Assembly (NCBI GenBank): GCA_017475765.1
Contig: JAFVEY010000034.1
Span: 1-38,995 of the forward strand
Source: Clostridia bacterium
GTDB taxonomy: Bacteria > Bacillota > Clostridia > Oscillospirales > Acutalibacteraceae
Reading direction: 5' to 3'
Length of the DNA stretch: 38,995 nucleotides
A model generated the notes under the pieces. The model did not search any database and was not told the DNA's origin. It saw nothing but the letters and a program-made list of their open reading frames with translations. Position numbers and translations under genes: made by a program. This document shows positions 1-8,500 of this stretch, piece after piece; within the stretch, counting starts at the first letter, position 1, and the number at the start of each line of letters is the position of its first letter.

Positions 1-38
1 ACGGCTATTACCATTTGAAAAAATGCTTCATACGTCAT
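1..38 (-). CDS. Holin-like type I toxin, N-terminus only (partial)
   Basis: Reading leftwards from an ATG at 38-36, a frame encodes MTYEAFFQMVIA and runs off the window edge. A near-perfect Shine-Dalgarno (AAGGGGGTGA) lies just upstream. The short MTxYE start followed by a hydrophobic run resembles the very small Firmicute proteins annotated as putative holin-like toxins (TxpA/BhlA-type membrane peptides of type I toxin-antitoxin loci). Only 12 residues are visible, so the family call rests on that start plus the strong promoter and structured leader upstream. It could instead be another small membrane protein. Confidence 0.4.
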   Translation of the reverse strand, partial: MTYEAFFQMVIA

Positions 39-157
39 AAATAACTCACCCCCTTTTGGTTATTGGGGGCGCAAATTGAAATTTTACAGCCCCCGGATAA
101 AAGAAATTTGCTAAAGGGGGCAACCGCCTACCGCTGTGACAATCACCTTGCATGACT
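39..157 (-). promoter_or_regulatory. Structured leader of the holin-like toxin mRNA
   Basis: Between the minus-strand promoter and the ATG at 38, four G/C blocks (49-53, 65-70, 89-94, 116-121) alternate in polarity, so neighbouring blocks can pair in mutually exclusive ways. A second pair, GCAAATT (71-77) with AATTTGC (105-111), can also form. Block 49-53 is the core of the Shine-Dalgarno, and pairing it with 65-69 would hide the ribosome site. Leaders that sequester the SD are typical of type I toxin mRNAs. The pairing is read from the sequence; the regulatory role is inferred. Confidence 0.45.
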
Positions 158-186
158 ATTCTACAATATTTTACATATATTGTCAA
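158..186 (-). promoter_or_regulatory. Sigma-A-type promoter for the holin-like toxin
   Basis: On the minus strand TTGACA (186-181) is followed after 17 bases by TAGAAT (163-158). Transcription would run leftwards and leave a leader of about 110 nt before the ATG at 38. Confidence 0.6.
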
Positions 187-189
187 TAA

Positions 190-239
190 GCCGCAGGCCG
201 GAAAGAATGTCTATTCTGTTTCCGGCTTGCGGCTTTCTA
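190..239 (+). terminator. Terminator-like hairpin
   Basis: A 15-bp inverted repeat with one G-U wobble pairs 190-204 with 219-233 and is followed by a short T-rich tail. It faces right on the + strand. It could end a + strand RNA antisense to the toxin leader, or a transcript entering from the left. The T run is weak and interrupted. Confidence 0.4.
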
Positions 240-400
240 TATAAACTTTCGACAAAAAAATCACCCCTCTTCAATATCCGGATTTGTATTATATTGTATA
301 ATAATGTTAATGTTTATGATCTTATGCCTGCCGGAGAATAAGGTTTTTCGCAGGCAATCTGCGGAAAATGACAAACATCAGGATTTAATCGGTTTTTTTG

Positions 401-429
401 TTGACTTATTACTGAAAAACCTTTAAAAT
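401..429 (+). promoter_or_regulatory. Promoter of the vWA/tubulin-like operon
   Basis: TTGACT (401-406) and TAAAAT (424-429) are separated by 17 bases. This is the best promoter upstream of the operon. The leader to the ATG at 522 would be about 85 nt. I see nothing distinctive in 240-400 beyond AT-rich DNA. Confidence 0.55.
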
Positions 430-521
430 AAAAATGAATTCGTTATTATATTTTTTGGGAATTGTGTACAACAATGTTGTTTTTTGAGTGTGTGATATTG
501 AAATGTGAAAGGAGATTGAAA

Positions 522-2732
522 ATGAAAAAAGGATATGCAAAAGTGTTCAGTCTGATTTTGTGCCTTGTGTGCCTGTTTTCATTCCTGCCGCAGACCGCCG
601 GAGCCGCTTCGGGAGATGAGATCCGTGCGGCTAAGAAGATCATCTCGGTTGTCTATGATGATTCCGGAAGTATGCAGGGTGACAGATGGGTGTATACAAG
701 CTATGCCATGCAGGCGCTGACCGCTCAGCTTAATGAGCAGGATGAGCTGTATATTACCTATATGAGTTCTCCGGGGGTGTCATCGGCTGTCGATCTCAGC
801 TCCGGAAAAATCAAGGATTCTGTCAAAAAAATCAGAGAATGGAATAAAGCAGCAGGTACTCCCGAACAGGCAGTAATAACGGCAAGACAAAAGCTGGATG
901 CGCTGGGAGATAAAAACGACACTTCGGCACAGTACTGGCTTGTGATCCTGACAGACGGCGAGTTTCTTGACGAAACCCAGCCGATACAGCAAAGACTGGA
1001 TTTTTATAAGCAGTCTGAAATGCCTAACGGTTCGGGTCTGAATGTTGCCTATCTTTCCATGGGCAAGGAGGCAAAGCCGATTACCGATGACAGGGCAAAC
1101 GGACTGTACGGATTCAGGACATTGAATGATGCCGATATATTCGATACGATGAGCGAAATGTCGAATATCGTTTCGGGAAGGATTGCTGTTGACAGGAATG
1201 ATATCACCCTGGTTGATAATAAGACGGTCAGCTTCAGCTCAAAACTGCCGCTGTACAGTATATCCGTTCTGTCACAGAATTCAAAGGCAGAGGTGACAGG
1301 AGCAAACACAACAGAGGATAAAAATCTGAATCTGAAAAATGTTGACCTTGCCGCCTATTATCCGTTCAAAGACGGTGCGAGCAGTCTGAAGCTGTATGGA
1401 AATGCGGCAGTCATCAGTAAGTCCGAGGGCGGAATCAACAAAATTATACCGGCAGGGACTTATACCATTACCTTTTCTGAGGAGATCAAAGCCGATAATC
1501 TTGTGATCCAGTATGAGCCGGCAATAGCGCTTAAGCAGACGATAACAAAGGACGGCATTGAGATAAGCGATATGAAATCTCTGGAAAAGGGAGATAAGGT
1601 GAGCATATCCATTAAGCCTGTCATTCCGGGAACGGATACGGTGATAGACCCGTCCGATCTGCCGAAGGGACTGACATGGAAGATTGAGTATATTGCGGAT
1701 GACAATACCGTTGCACAGGCGGACGGAACAGATCTCAACGATGTCGAGCTTGTCAACGGCAGGGGCGTGATCAAGGGAACAATGATGATACCGGGCTATG
1801 CACCGTCGGAATATCAGATTGACCTGGATATACCGGAATATGTTTATGATCTGTCGATTGATGTGGAACAGCCCGATAAGCTCTCCTATTTCAGAAATGC
1901 GCTTGAAAGCGGCAGCGAAAACGGAGAGCAGGTCAGATTCTGGCTGAAAAACGAGGGCAAAAGACTGAACAGGGAGGAGCAGGAAAAGCTGGATGTTCAT
2001 CTCGGCATCAGCGACATTGTCTGCGATGCTGGCAATGTCAGCGGCTTTTTTGATACACTCGGAAATGTGCAGGCGGACTGCACACTTGTTTTGAATGATG
2101 ACGGCAGTTACAGCCTTGTTCCAAAGGGGAAGATCGCTTTCACATCGTTTATGATTAAAGCAGGAGATTATGATGTCAAGGTGGTCACATCCAGAGATGC
2201 AGCAATAAGTGCACACGGCAGATTCAGCATTGTTCCGAGACTTGCGGACTGGATCGACCTGATCATACTGCTGCTGATCATCGTTTTTCTGATCTACCTG
2301 ATATTCATCATATTTATTAAATACAAATTCAAGGGTCAGATCGTTCATTATCAGGTGTATAAGCTCCTGAGCGACGGAAGCGGCGTGCTGGACAGATCCA
2401 CCGAATCATCAGAGGAGCTGAAACCGCTCAGCGGACATCTGCTGCTGCCGACAAGGGCATCGTTTATGAATTACAGAGATCTGAAGCTCATTGCAGGCCC
2501 CGACGGTCTTGTTACGGTAACGGGCAAATCCATTGCAAAGATAGCCTATGGCTACAACAATACATCAACAGATCCGAAAAGAGGTCTGGGAAGTATATGC
2601 GACTGTATGACCAAGTGTCAGAATAATGATAAGGATTTTGAAGTGGAGGATCTGGAGCTGTCATCCACACCGATCTATTTCCGACCTGCCAAAACCGGCA
2701 ACAGAATCTGGTGTGTATGGCTTGAAGAGTAA
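522..2732 (+). CDS. Exported, membrane-anchored vWA-domain protein
   Basis: A 736-aa protein. The start at 522 is chosen because AAAGGAG lies 8 bases upstream and the product begins with a good signal peptide (MKK..., hydrophobic core, AGAA-type cleavage region near residue 28). A von Willebrand A domain follows, with a MIDAS metal site DDSGS at 46-50, a candidate Thr at 113 and the TDGEF motif with Asp145. After a long beta-rich middle there is one strong TM helix at about 579-600, then a tail of about 135 residues. The expected topology is vWA outside and tail in the cytosol. vWA domains bind protein ligands through a divalent cation. As first gene of a five-gene operon, 62 bp before the tubulin-like gene, it is a plausible surface sensor or adhesin whose tail contacts the cytosolic partners. 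Function is inferred; the domain is clear. Confidence 0.85.
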   Translation: MKKGYAKVFSLILCLVCLFSFLPQTAGAASGDEIRAAKKIISVVYDDSGSMQGDRWVYTSYAMQALTAQLNEQDELYITYMSSPGVSSAVDLSSGKIKDSVKKIREWNKAAGTPEQAVITARQKLDALGDKNDTSAQYWLVILTDGEFLDETQPIQQRLDFYKQSEMPNGSGLNVAYLSMGKEAKPITDDRANGLYGFRTLNDADIFDTMSEMSNIVSGRIAVDRNDITLVDNKTVSFSSKLPLYSISVLSQNSKAEVTGANTTEDKNLNLKNVDLAAYYPFKDGASSLKLYGNAAVISKSEGGINKIIPAGTYTITFSEEIKADNLVIQYEPAIALKQTITKDGIEISDMKSLEKGDKVSISIKPVIPGTDTVIDPSDLPKGLTWKIEYIADDNTVAQADGTDLNDVELVNGRGVIKGTMMIPGYAPSEYQIDLDIPEYVYDLSIDVEQPDKLSYFRNALESGSENGEQVRFWLKNEGKRLNREEQEKLDVHLGISDIVCDAGNVSGFFDTLGNVQADCTLVLNDDGSYSLVPKGKIAFTSFMIKAGDYDVKVVTSRDAAISAHGRFSIVPRLADWIDLIILLLIIVFLIYLIFIIFIKYKFKGQIVHYQVYKLLSDGSGVLDRSTESSEELKPLSGHLLLPTRASFMNYRDLKLIAGPDGLVTVTGKSIAKIAYGYNNTSTDPKRGLGSICDCMTKCQNNDKDFEVEDLELSSTPIYFRPAKTGNRIWCVWLEE

Positions 2733-2794
2733 ATGATACAGTTGTTTTACGGATATTATACAAATTTATTCTATTTCAGAAAGGGTTGATTTTG

Positions 2795-5700
2795 ATGGGA
2801 ATGAACAGAGTTCCGTCTTTGGTTGTTGGTGTGGGAGGCATAGGCTGCAGAATTGCGGCTGCCATCAGCGATCTTATCAGCGATGAGGACAGGGATTATG
2901 TCGGCTTTGTGGGGCTGGATACCAATGTGGAAGATCTCAAGCCGCTGAAAGCGCACAAAATAAAGACCATACAGACAAGTGATGAACGCAAGGTCAGGGA
3001 TTTTCTGAAGCTTCATCCGGAATATACAAAATGGTTCCCTGTCAACCGCTTTACCGTTGACAGAGGAATGCTCTATGGTGCAGGTCAGATACGCTCCATT
3101 TCAAGACTGGCAGGACTGGCAGCAGAGGAAAGCGGCAATTTTATTCCGATCGAGGAAGAGATCAAAAGGATCCGTGCGAATAAGGGTGACGGCGGAAATG
3201 GCAATCTGACGGTAATGATCGTGGGTTCGATCACAGGCGGTACGGGTGCGGGATTGTTTTTGCAGCTCCCGTATTACATAAGAAAGCTGATGAAAAACAC
3301 AGACGGTCTGGATGCTATTGTTATCAGAGGTATGTTTGTGGGTCCGGATCTGACTGCCAATGTGCAGCCCTCGAAGATCAATAAGGATGCTGTCAGGGTG
3401 AATGCCTATGCCTGCCTGAAGGAGCTTAATGCGCTTTATATGACGCAGAAAATGTCGGAAGATGAGAATTTTATTGAACTCGATTACTATGAAAAGAGTA
3501 CAAGCGAGGAAATGAATGATTCGACCAAGGATTTAAGAGAGGATATCCTTGCTGCCGGGTTGGATGAGTTTGCAGGCGATGACGCTGCAGCAGGCTACGG
3601 CATTGTGGATAAGGATGCAAAAACCCTTGCCGGCAACGGCTCCAGTATACCGTATGACTATATCTATCTGATCGAGGGCAGCTCTTCGGAGGGAAGTGTG
3701 GGCAATGTTTCCTTGTCGAATATTGAAAGACTGGTTGCACAGATGGTGTTCACGCTTATGTTTACGCCTGTGAAGCAGAATGCGCTTTCTGTCGAGGACA
3801 ACATGGTGCTTCAGGATATGGAAAAGGGCGGAATGGGAAGATATTCCGGAGCAGGTCTTTGCAAGCTGGTATTCCCGGCAGATCTGGCGAAGGAATATGT
3901 CACGCTGAGAGTGGTTCGTGATCTTGTGCAGGAAGAATGGATGTATATTGATAAAAGCTATAACGACCAGCTTCTGGATGCACGTGACCGTCAGAAAACA
4001 CAAGGATCGCTGGAGCTGCCGACCCTGAGAACGGCTTATCTGAGCATTTTTGAAAAGGCTGTCAAAGGCGGCGAGGGAAAGCTCGGAAAGCTCTATAATG
4101 AAGCCTATATCGAATCCGAGGATAAACGGATCATCACCAAGTCGGACAAGCTGTTCGGTCTTATCAGGGATCAGATCAGGCAGATAACGGACGGAGAGCA
4201 GATAACGGCTGCCGCTGAGGAGTGTAAGCTCAGCGCTTCCAAAATGAATAACTTCCGTGACGCACAGTCCGAGATAGCAAGAGTGTATGATGCGCTGGAG
4301 GATTACCGCAAGCTGGCAGGCATTGTCATTAATGATAAGAAGTTCGAGATCGCCAATGATGTGTTCCCGCCGAGCTGGAACTCCATGAGAAGCCGTGTTG
4401 ACAGCGAGCTGTGCATATACAGTATGCTGGCAAATGTTCACCCCATCACAGCAAGATTTTTCTGTTATTCGCTTATCAAAGAGCTGGAAAAGAGGATCGG
4501 CGATCTGGAGAAATCGCTTGAAAGCCTGAACCTCGACGAATATCTTGAAAAAGATTTTGACCCGAAGGAAAGCGGTATTCAGCAGCCTGATGCTGTCGTG
4601 GAAAAGCTGGCGGCAAATAAGAACTGGGTCACCAAGCTGCTGGTCAGTGAACAGAAGCAGCTTGTCAAGCTCAAAAGCAAGCTCAATGCGCTGACAAGGG
4701 ATCAGTCTGCAAAAATCACGAAGTTTATTACTGAAAGCCTTGAGCTTTATACCTATAAAACGCTGCTTGACCGCATGGAGCAACTTGCCGAGAATTACAG
4801 ACTGTTTTTCCAGACGATCAGCACCATGATCGAGGAAAATAACGGTCAGATACATAACCTCGAAAATATCCGTATGCCGCTCGGTCAGAAGGGCGTTTAC
4901 TGCTCCAAGGAAGCGTTCTCCGCCATGGCAGCCGAATATAAGGATAATATCGACCTGCCCGATGAAACAAAGAAGGCTATTTTTGAACAGATCTATCATG
5001 TCCTGACAGATGACCTCAGCAGCAGGGGCAAGGAATGGAGCGAAGCTGTCAAGGAAAGAAGAGCATGGGAAAAGAAAAAGACGCTGGAGGGTATTTTCAG
5101 GACAGCGGTGATCGACACCATCAGGACGGATGTCGCAAAGCACGGCATCGGAATTGTGGATATCAATATCCATGAAGCTATGCTCAAGCAGCTGGAGCTT
5201 GAAACGGGAAAAACAGAGGATAACTGTGCCACCTTCAAGGCGGATTCTGTGGAATACATCCGTGGTCTTGTGGAATCCACCATGAAAATGGCAGCGCCGA
5301 TGCTGGCTGTTTCACGCTCGGCAATGGCTGAAAATACGGAAACCGTCTATATGGCGCTGCATCCTGACTGTGCCGAATCACAGATGGGCAAGCCGAGTGC
5401 GGCGGCAACCAAGGAGCTGTATCTTTCCGAAGCAACGGATGCAACGGACGGTGTCAGCGCTGAGGTTCTGATGGATGAGAGCTTCTCACCGTATGAAATT
5501 GTCTGCTACAAGGCAAGACATAAGTTCGTGATCGAACAGCTTATCAAATACCGACCCGATTCCGAAAATGCCAAAGCCTATGAATCAAGGATCAGGGGAC
5601 TGGGCAGACTGCCTGTCAACACAGCGGATCCCGACTCGTTCAAGGTCATCGTCAATCCGCACCTGAACAGATTCTGGCATGAGGAAGGCTATATACCGTC

Positions 5701-6370
5701 AATGTATGAGTCACAGAGAAAAAAGAACAAGTCCGACACGCTGAAAGCGTTTATCTATGCAATGGGACTTGACTGTGCAAAGAGGATCGAGCACCCTGAG
5801 ATCATTGATACAAACGGAAAGGGCAGACTGACATGGTATACCTATACAGCAGGCGGCGCAGCACCTGTCACCAGAGGGGGCAAGCTGATCGGCGATACCT
5901 ATGTTGATTTTTATGAGGCTATCCCGTTCAACAGAGTCATCAAACGATATATCCTTTCAGAAGCCGCCAAAATGCTGGAAACAATGAAGGGCTTTTCACA
6001 GGCGGAAGAGCTCAGCCGCACGATCCTCAGCAACTGGTTTATCGAGGATCTGATACAGTCTCAGCCCGATAGGGACAATGAGTATGATCAGAATATCTTT
6101 GATATATTCCTCGAAATGAGAGATCAGATGAAGATGGAAAAGTGGGCGGAGCTTTTCGACGGTCTGATCGAAACTATATGGGAAATCTGTGCCTATCTGT
6201 TCGACAGCAATGAGATCATGGTCAATAAAGCCGCCGCTGATATCATTGCCCGTATTTATGAGTTCAGCAAAGCCGGTATTCGTGAAAAGGAAGGCACAGA
6301 GCTCAATTACAGCGAGAATTGCATCAAGGAACAGAAAAAACGGCTCCTCGCCAAAAGATACCGCAAATAA
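2795..6370 (+). CDS. Tubulin/FtsZ-like GTPase (Tubulin_2-type), 1191 aa
   Basis: The start is placed at ATG 2795, nine bases after AAAGGG; in-frame TTG codons at 2786 and 2792 are less likely. The first 165 residues carry a tubulin/FtsZ nucleotide-binding layout: a glycine-rich loop GVGGIG (12-17), LDTN (41-44), GAGQIR (95-100) and the tubulin signature GGTGAG (148-153). The remaining ~1000 residues are mostly helical with charged stretches, far larger than FtsZ (about 350-400 aa). I recognise this as the Tubulin_2 type from memory; no search was run. No signal peptide or TM segment is visible, so it is probably cytosolic. It may form a GTP-dependent polymer or scaffold for the membrane proteins encoded on either side. 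It is the second gene of the operon. Confidence 0.8.
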   Translation: MGMNRVPSLVVGVGGIGCRIAAAISDLISDEDRDYVGFVGLDTNVEDLKPLKAHKIKTIQTSDERKVRDFLKLHPEYTKWFPVNRFTVDRGMLYGAGQIRSISRLAGLAAEESGNFIPIEEEIKRIRANKGDGGNGNLTVMIVGSITGGTGAGLFLQLPYYIRKLMKNTDGLDAIVIRGMFVGPDLTANVQPSKINKDAVRVNAYACLKELNALYMTQKMSEDENFIELDYYEKSTSEEMNDSTKDLREDILAAGLDEFAGDDAAAGYGIVDKDAKTLAGNGSSIPYDYIYLIEGSSSEGSVGNVSLSNIERLVAQMVFTLMFTPVKQNALSVEDNMVLQDMEKGGMGRYSGAGLCKLVFPADLAKEYVTLRVVRDLVQEEWMYIDKSYNDQLLDARDRQKTQGSLELPTLRTAYLSIFEKAVKGGEGKLGKLYNEAYIESEDKRIITKSDKLFGLIRDQIRQITDGEQITAAAEECKLSASKMNNFRDAQSEIARVYDALEDYRKLAGIVINDKKFEIANDVFPPSWNSMRSRVDSELCIYSMLANVHPITARFFCYSLIKELEKRIGDLEKSLESLNLDEYLEKDFDPKESGIQQPDAVVEKLAANKNWVTKLLVSEQKQLVKLKSKLNALTRDQSAKITKFITESLELYTYKTLLDRMEQLAENYRLFFQTISTMIEENNGQIHNLENIRMPLGQKGVYCSKEAFSAMAAEYKDNIDLPDETKKAIFEQIYHVLTDDLSSRGKEWSEAVKERRAWEKKKTLEGIFRTAVIDTIRTDVAKHGIGIVDINIHEAMLKQLELETGKTEDNCATFKADSVEYIRGLVESTMKMAAPMLAVSRSAMAENTETVYMALHPDCAESQMGKPSAAATKELYLSEATDATDGVSAEVLMDESFSPYEIVCYKARHKFVIEQLIKYRPDSENAKAYESRIRGLGRLPVNTADPDSFKVIVNPHLNRFWHEEGYIPSMYESQRKKNKSDTLKAFIYAMGLDCAKRIEHPEIIDTNGKGRLTWYTYTAGGAAPVTRGGKLIGDTYVDFYEAIPFNRVIKRYILSEAAKMLETMKGFSQAEELSRTILSNWFIEDLIQSQPDRDNEYDQNIFDIFLEMRDQMKMEKWAELFDGLIETIWEICAYLFDSNEIMVNKAAADIIARIYEFSKAGIREKEGTELNYSENCIKEQKKRLLAKRYRK

Positions 6371-6397
6371 TAAAATAATGAAGGAAGGAACGCTCCG

Positions 6398-8458
6398 ATG
6401 AATGATTGCTTTAGGTTTTTGATAAATGTGGATCAGTGCCTGAATAAGTCGAATTTTGATATATTTTTCTATCAGCTGGAAAGCCGGAAAAAATTTCATC
6501 TGAATGAAGTCAGGCTGTTCGGGGATTCGGGCGGCTCCTCCCTGAAGGCTGCCATTGAGGATATCAGGATGTATCTGAACAAATATTCGTATTTCCTCAG
6601 AAGCTACCGCATTATTGTGACGATGAGAAAGCAGTATGAAAGCAAGCCGAAGGACTGGAGCAGCACATTGCTTTATCGGCTGATACAGCTCAATTATGAG
6701 CTGGAAAATGCAAGGATATTTATTTCATCAAAGGAGAATAATGAAAAGGCGCTGAATCTTGTCATGCTGTATGAAGCCGATATGTCGCTGGAGCTTCCGA
6801 ATATGAGCGAAGCCTATATCAACAGCCAAAGATTTGTTGATGACTGCTGTATGCTTTTTTCCGAGATCGGCATTGACATTTCCAAAAAGGTGACAAGAAA
6901 GTCGATCTCCGAAGCGCTCGATCAATATGAATCAAGGAACGAATATGATGCGGCTTTGTATGAGTTTGTCAGACGTTTTTTACTGCACGGCGGCAGCACG
7001 ATCGATGAGTTCAATATGGACGGCAGCTTTTCAGTCGGCGGGTATGTGATAGAACAGGCAGCGCCTGCCGTTAAAGGAGAGGATACGGCATTCAAGATGC
7101 AGTTTATCGCCTATCTGAAGGAAAGACTGCAGAATTATCAGGTTTATGAAATGCAGATCGATAAAAACGACCGCCGTTCCAATATCCTCTCTCTTCTGAG
7201 GGTGGTCGAATTTATTGAAAGAAGCACGGATATATCCGAATATGACAAGAATGACGGCAGGGTCCTGCCGCTCAGTCAGAGGTGCGTCAATAACTGGAAC
7301 GACATACAAAGTGACGATGGTCTGGAGCAGTATTATTCCTCTATGCTGTATCGGTACAGACAGGGACTTCTGCAGGCAGAAATGGATCTGGAAAATCCGG
7401 AGATCAGCGCTCCCGGCGCAAAGGCGATACCGACTGTGAATATACCGGATGATAACGAAATTGATTCCGGCGAAGGTCCCTTCAGCAGCGATTCGCCCGA
7501 TAAACAGGGTTATGATTATAAGGCTATATTGGAAAAATTCATCTCCAATAAATTCAACACGGCACACCTCGCCGACGATTGGGACAGCGTCTATCAGAGA
7601 CTGAAAAAAAGTCTCGGCAAGATGGACAGGGATCTTCGGGAGTATGCCAAAAAGCTCAGCAGCATCTATTCCTCGGCGCTGGAAAAAAGAAAAAAAGAAA
7701 CTGCCTACTGGAAAAGCAATCATTATATTGCAGACGAAAATTGCGAAAAGCTCCTGTCGGATATAGAGAACAAGCGCACCAAAAGACTTCGTGAGATGCA
7801 GAATCCGCATATTTCTCCGTCACTTAAATTTCAGGATCAGCTGAATATGGAGAATGCTCTTGAACAGGCAAATCTCGACATACATTTCTATATCAGCTCC
7901 ATGAGATCCGTTACCTTTATCAATCTGATCATTCTGATCGCTGTTGTCGCAGTTATCAGCATGGCACATTATACCTTTCTGCAGCCCTATGTGTTTGAGG
8001 AAACGGCTTCTCTCGGAGAGTATCTTGTCTATTTTGCCGCCCTCATTGTGTTCATGCTCTTTACATGGGGAATGCCCCACCGATATTTCCGCAGCAGACT
8101 CAAAAAATGCGTCAGCGGACTGATGGACAGCATGGATGTCTATATCAAGGGTTATTTTGACAAGGCAGAGAATTTTAAAAGATATATCAATCTTCTTAAT
8201 CAGCTCGATTATATCAACCGATACGACGACCTCCTGAACGATGCCAAGCAGCTCAAAAGCAAGCTCGATAAGGAATATCTGTGGCACCGCTATCAGGTCA
8301 AGAGTCATCTGACAAAGCTGAAGTTTTTTCAGGGACTGATTGATATATGCGAGGAAAGACCGGACCGCAGGGAATCTTTGCAGAAAACGCTGCCGGCGGT
8401 GGTGGATGATGAGGTGGCGTCTGTCAGGGACTGTCCGATCTACTGGCCGCAGCATTAG
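6398..8458 (+). CDS. Two-TM, coiled-coil-rich protein of unknown function
   Basis: A 686-aa protein starting 27 bp after the tubulin-like gene, with a purine-rich AAGGAAGGA site upstream. I do not recognise a family. It is strongly helical and charged, with an acidic, Ser/Asp-rich linker around residues 345-375 and a long Lys/Glu coiled-coil-like region at about 380-490. Two hydrophobic segments follow at about 507-525 and 540-558, probably a membrane hairpin. About 125 more helical residues end in an IYWPQH tail. Both large soluble parts would lie on the same side, probably cytosolic because no signal peptide is present. Position and shape suggest a membrane anchor or adaptor for the tubulin-like polymer; this is inference. 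Confidence 0.7.
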   Translation: MNDCFRFLINVDQCLNKSNFDIFFYQLESRKKFHLNEVRLFGDSGGSSLKAAIEDIRMYLNKYSYFLRSYRIIVTMRKQYESKPKDWSSTLLYRLIQLNYELENARIFISSKENNEKALNLVMLYEADMSLELPNMSEAYINSQRFVDDCCMLFSEIGIDISKKVTRKSISEALDQYESRNEYDAALYEFVRRFLLHGGSTIDEFNMDGSFSVGGYVIEQAAPAVKGEDTAFKMQFIAYLKERLQNYQVYEMQIDKNDRRSNILSLLRVVEFIERSTDISEYDKNDGRVLPLSQRCVNNWNDIQSDDGLEQYYSSMLYRYRQGLLQAEMDLENPEISAPGAKAIPTVNIPDDNEIDSGEGPFSSDSPDKQGYDYKAILEKFISNKFNTAHLADDWDSVYQRLKKSLGKMDRDLREYAKKLSSIYSSALEKRKKETAYWKSNHYIADENCEKLLSDIENKRTKRLREMQNPHISPSLKFQDQLNMENALEQANLDIHFYISSMRSVTFINLIILIAVVAVISMAHYTFLQPYVFEETASLGEYLVYFAALIVFMLFTWGMPHRYFRSRLKKCVSGLMDSMDVYIKGYFDKAENFKRYINLLNQLDYINRYDDLLNDAKQLKSKLDKEYLWHRYQVKSHLTKLKFFQGLIDICEERPDRRESLQKTLPAVVDDEVASVRDCPIYWPQH

Positions 8459-8500
8459 CGGAGTATCCGTTTGACAGGTATTGGTTGAGGAGATAAGATC

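Noticed and set aside
1281-2348. Long minus-strand frame opposite the first vWA gene
   Set aside because: Opposite a gene with signal peptide, MIDAS and TM segment. No start context and no recognisable motif.
3533-5173. Long minus-strand frame inside the tubulin-like gene
   Set aside because: Lies opposite a gene with clear domain motifs, has no ribosome site and reads as low-quality protein with many Cys, Arg and His. It is a shadow of the codon bias of the + strand gene.
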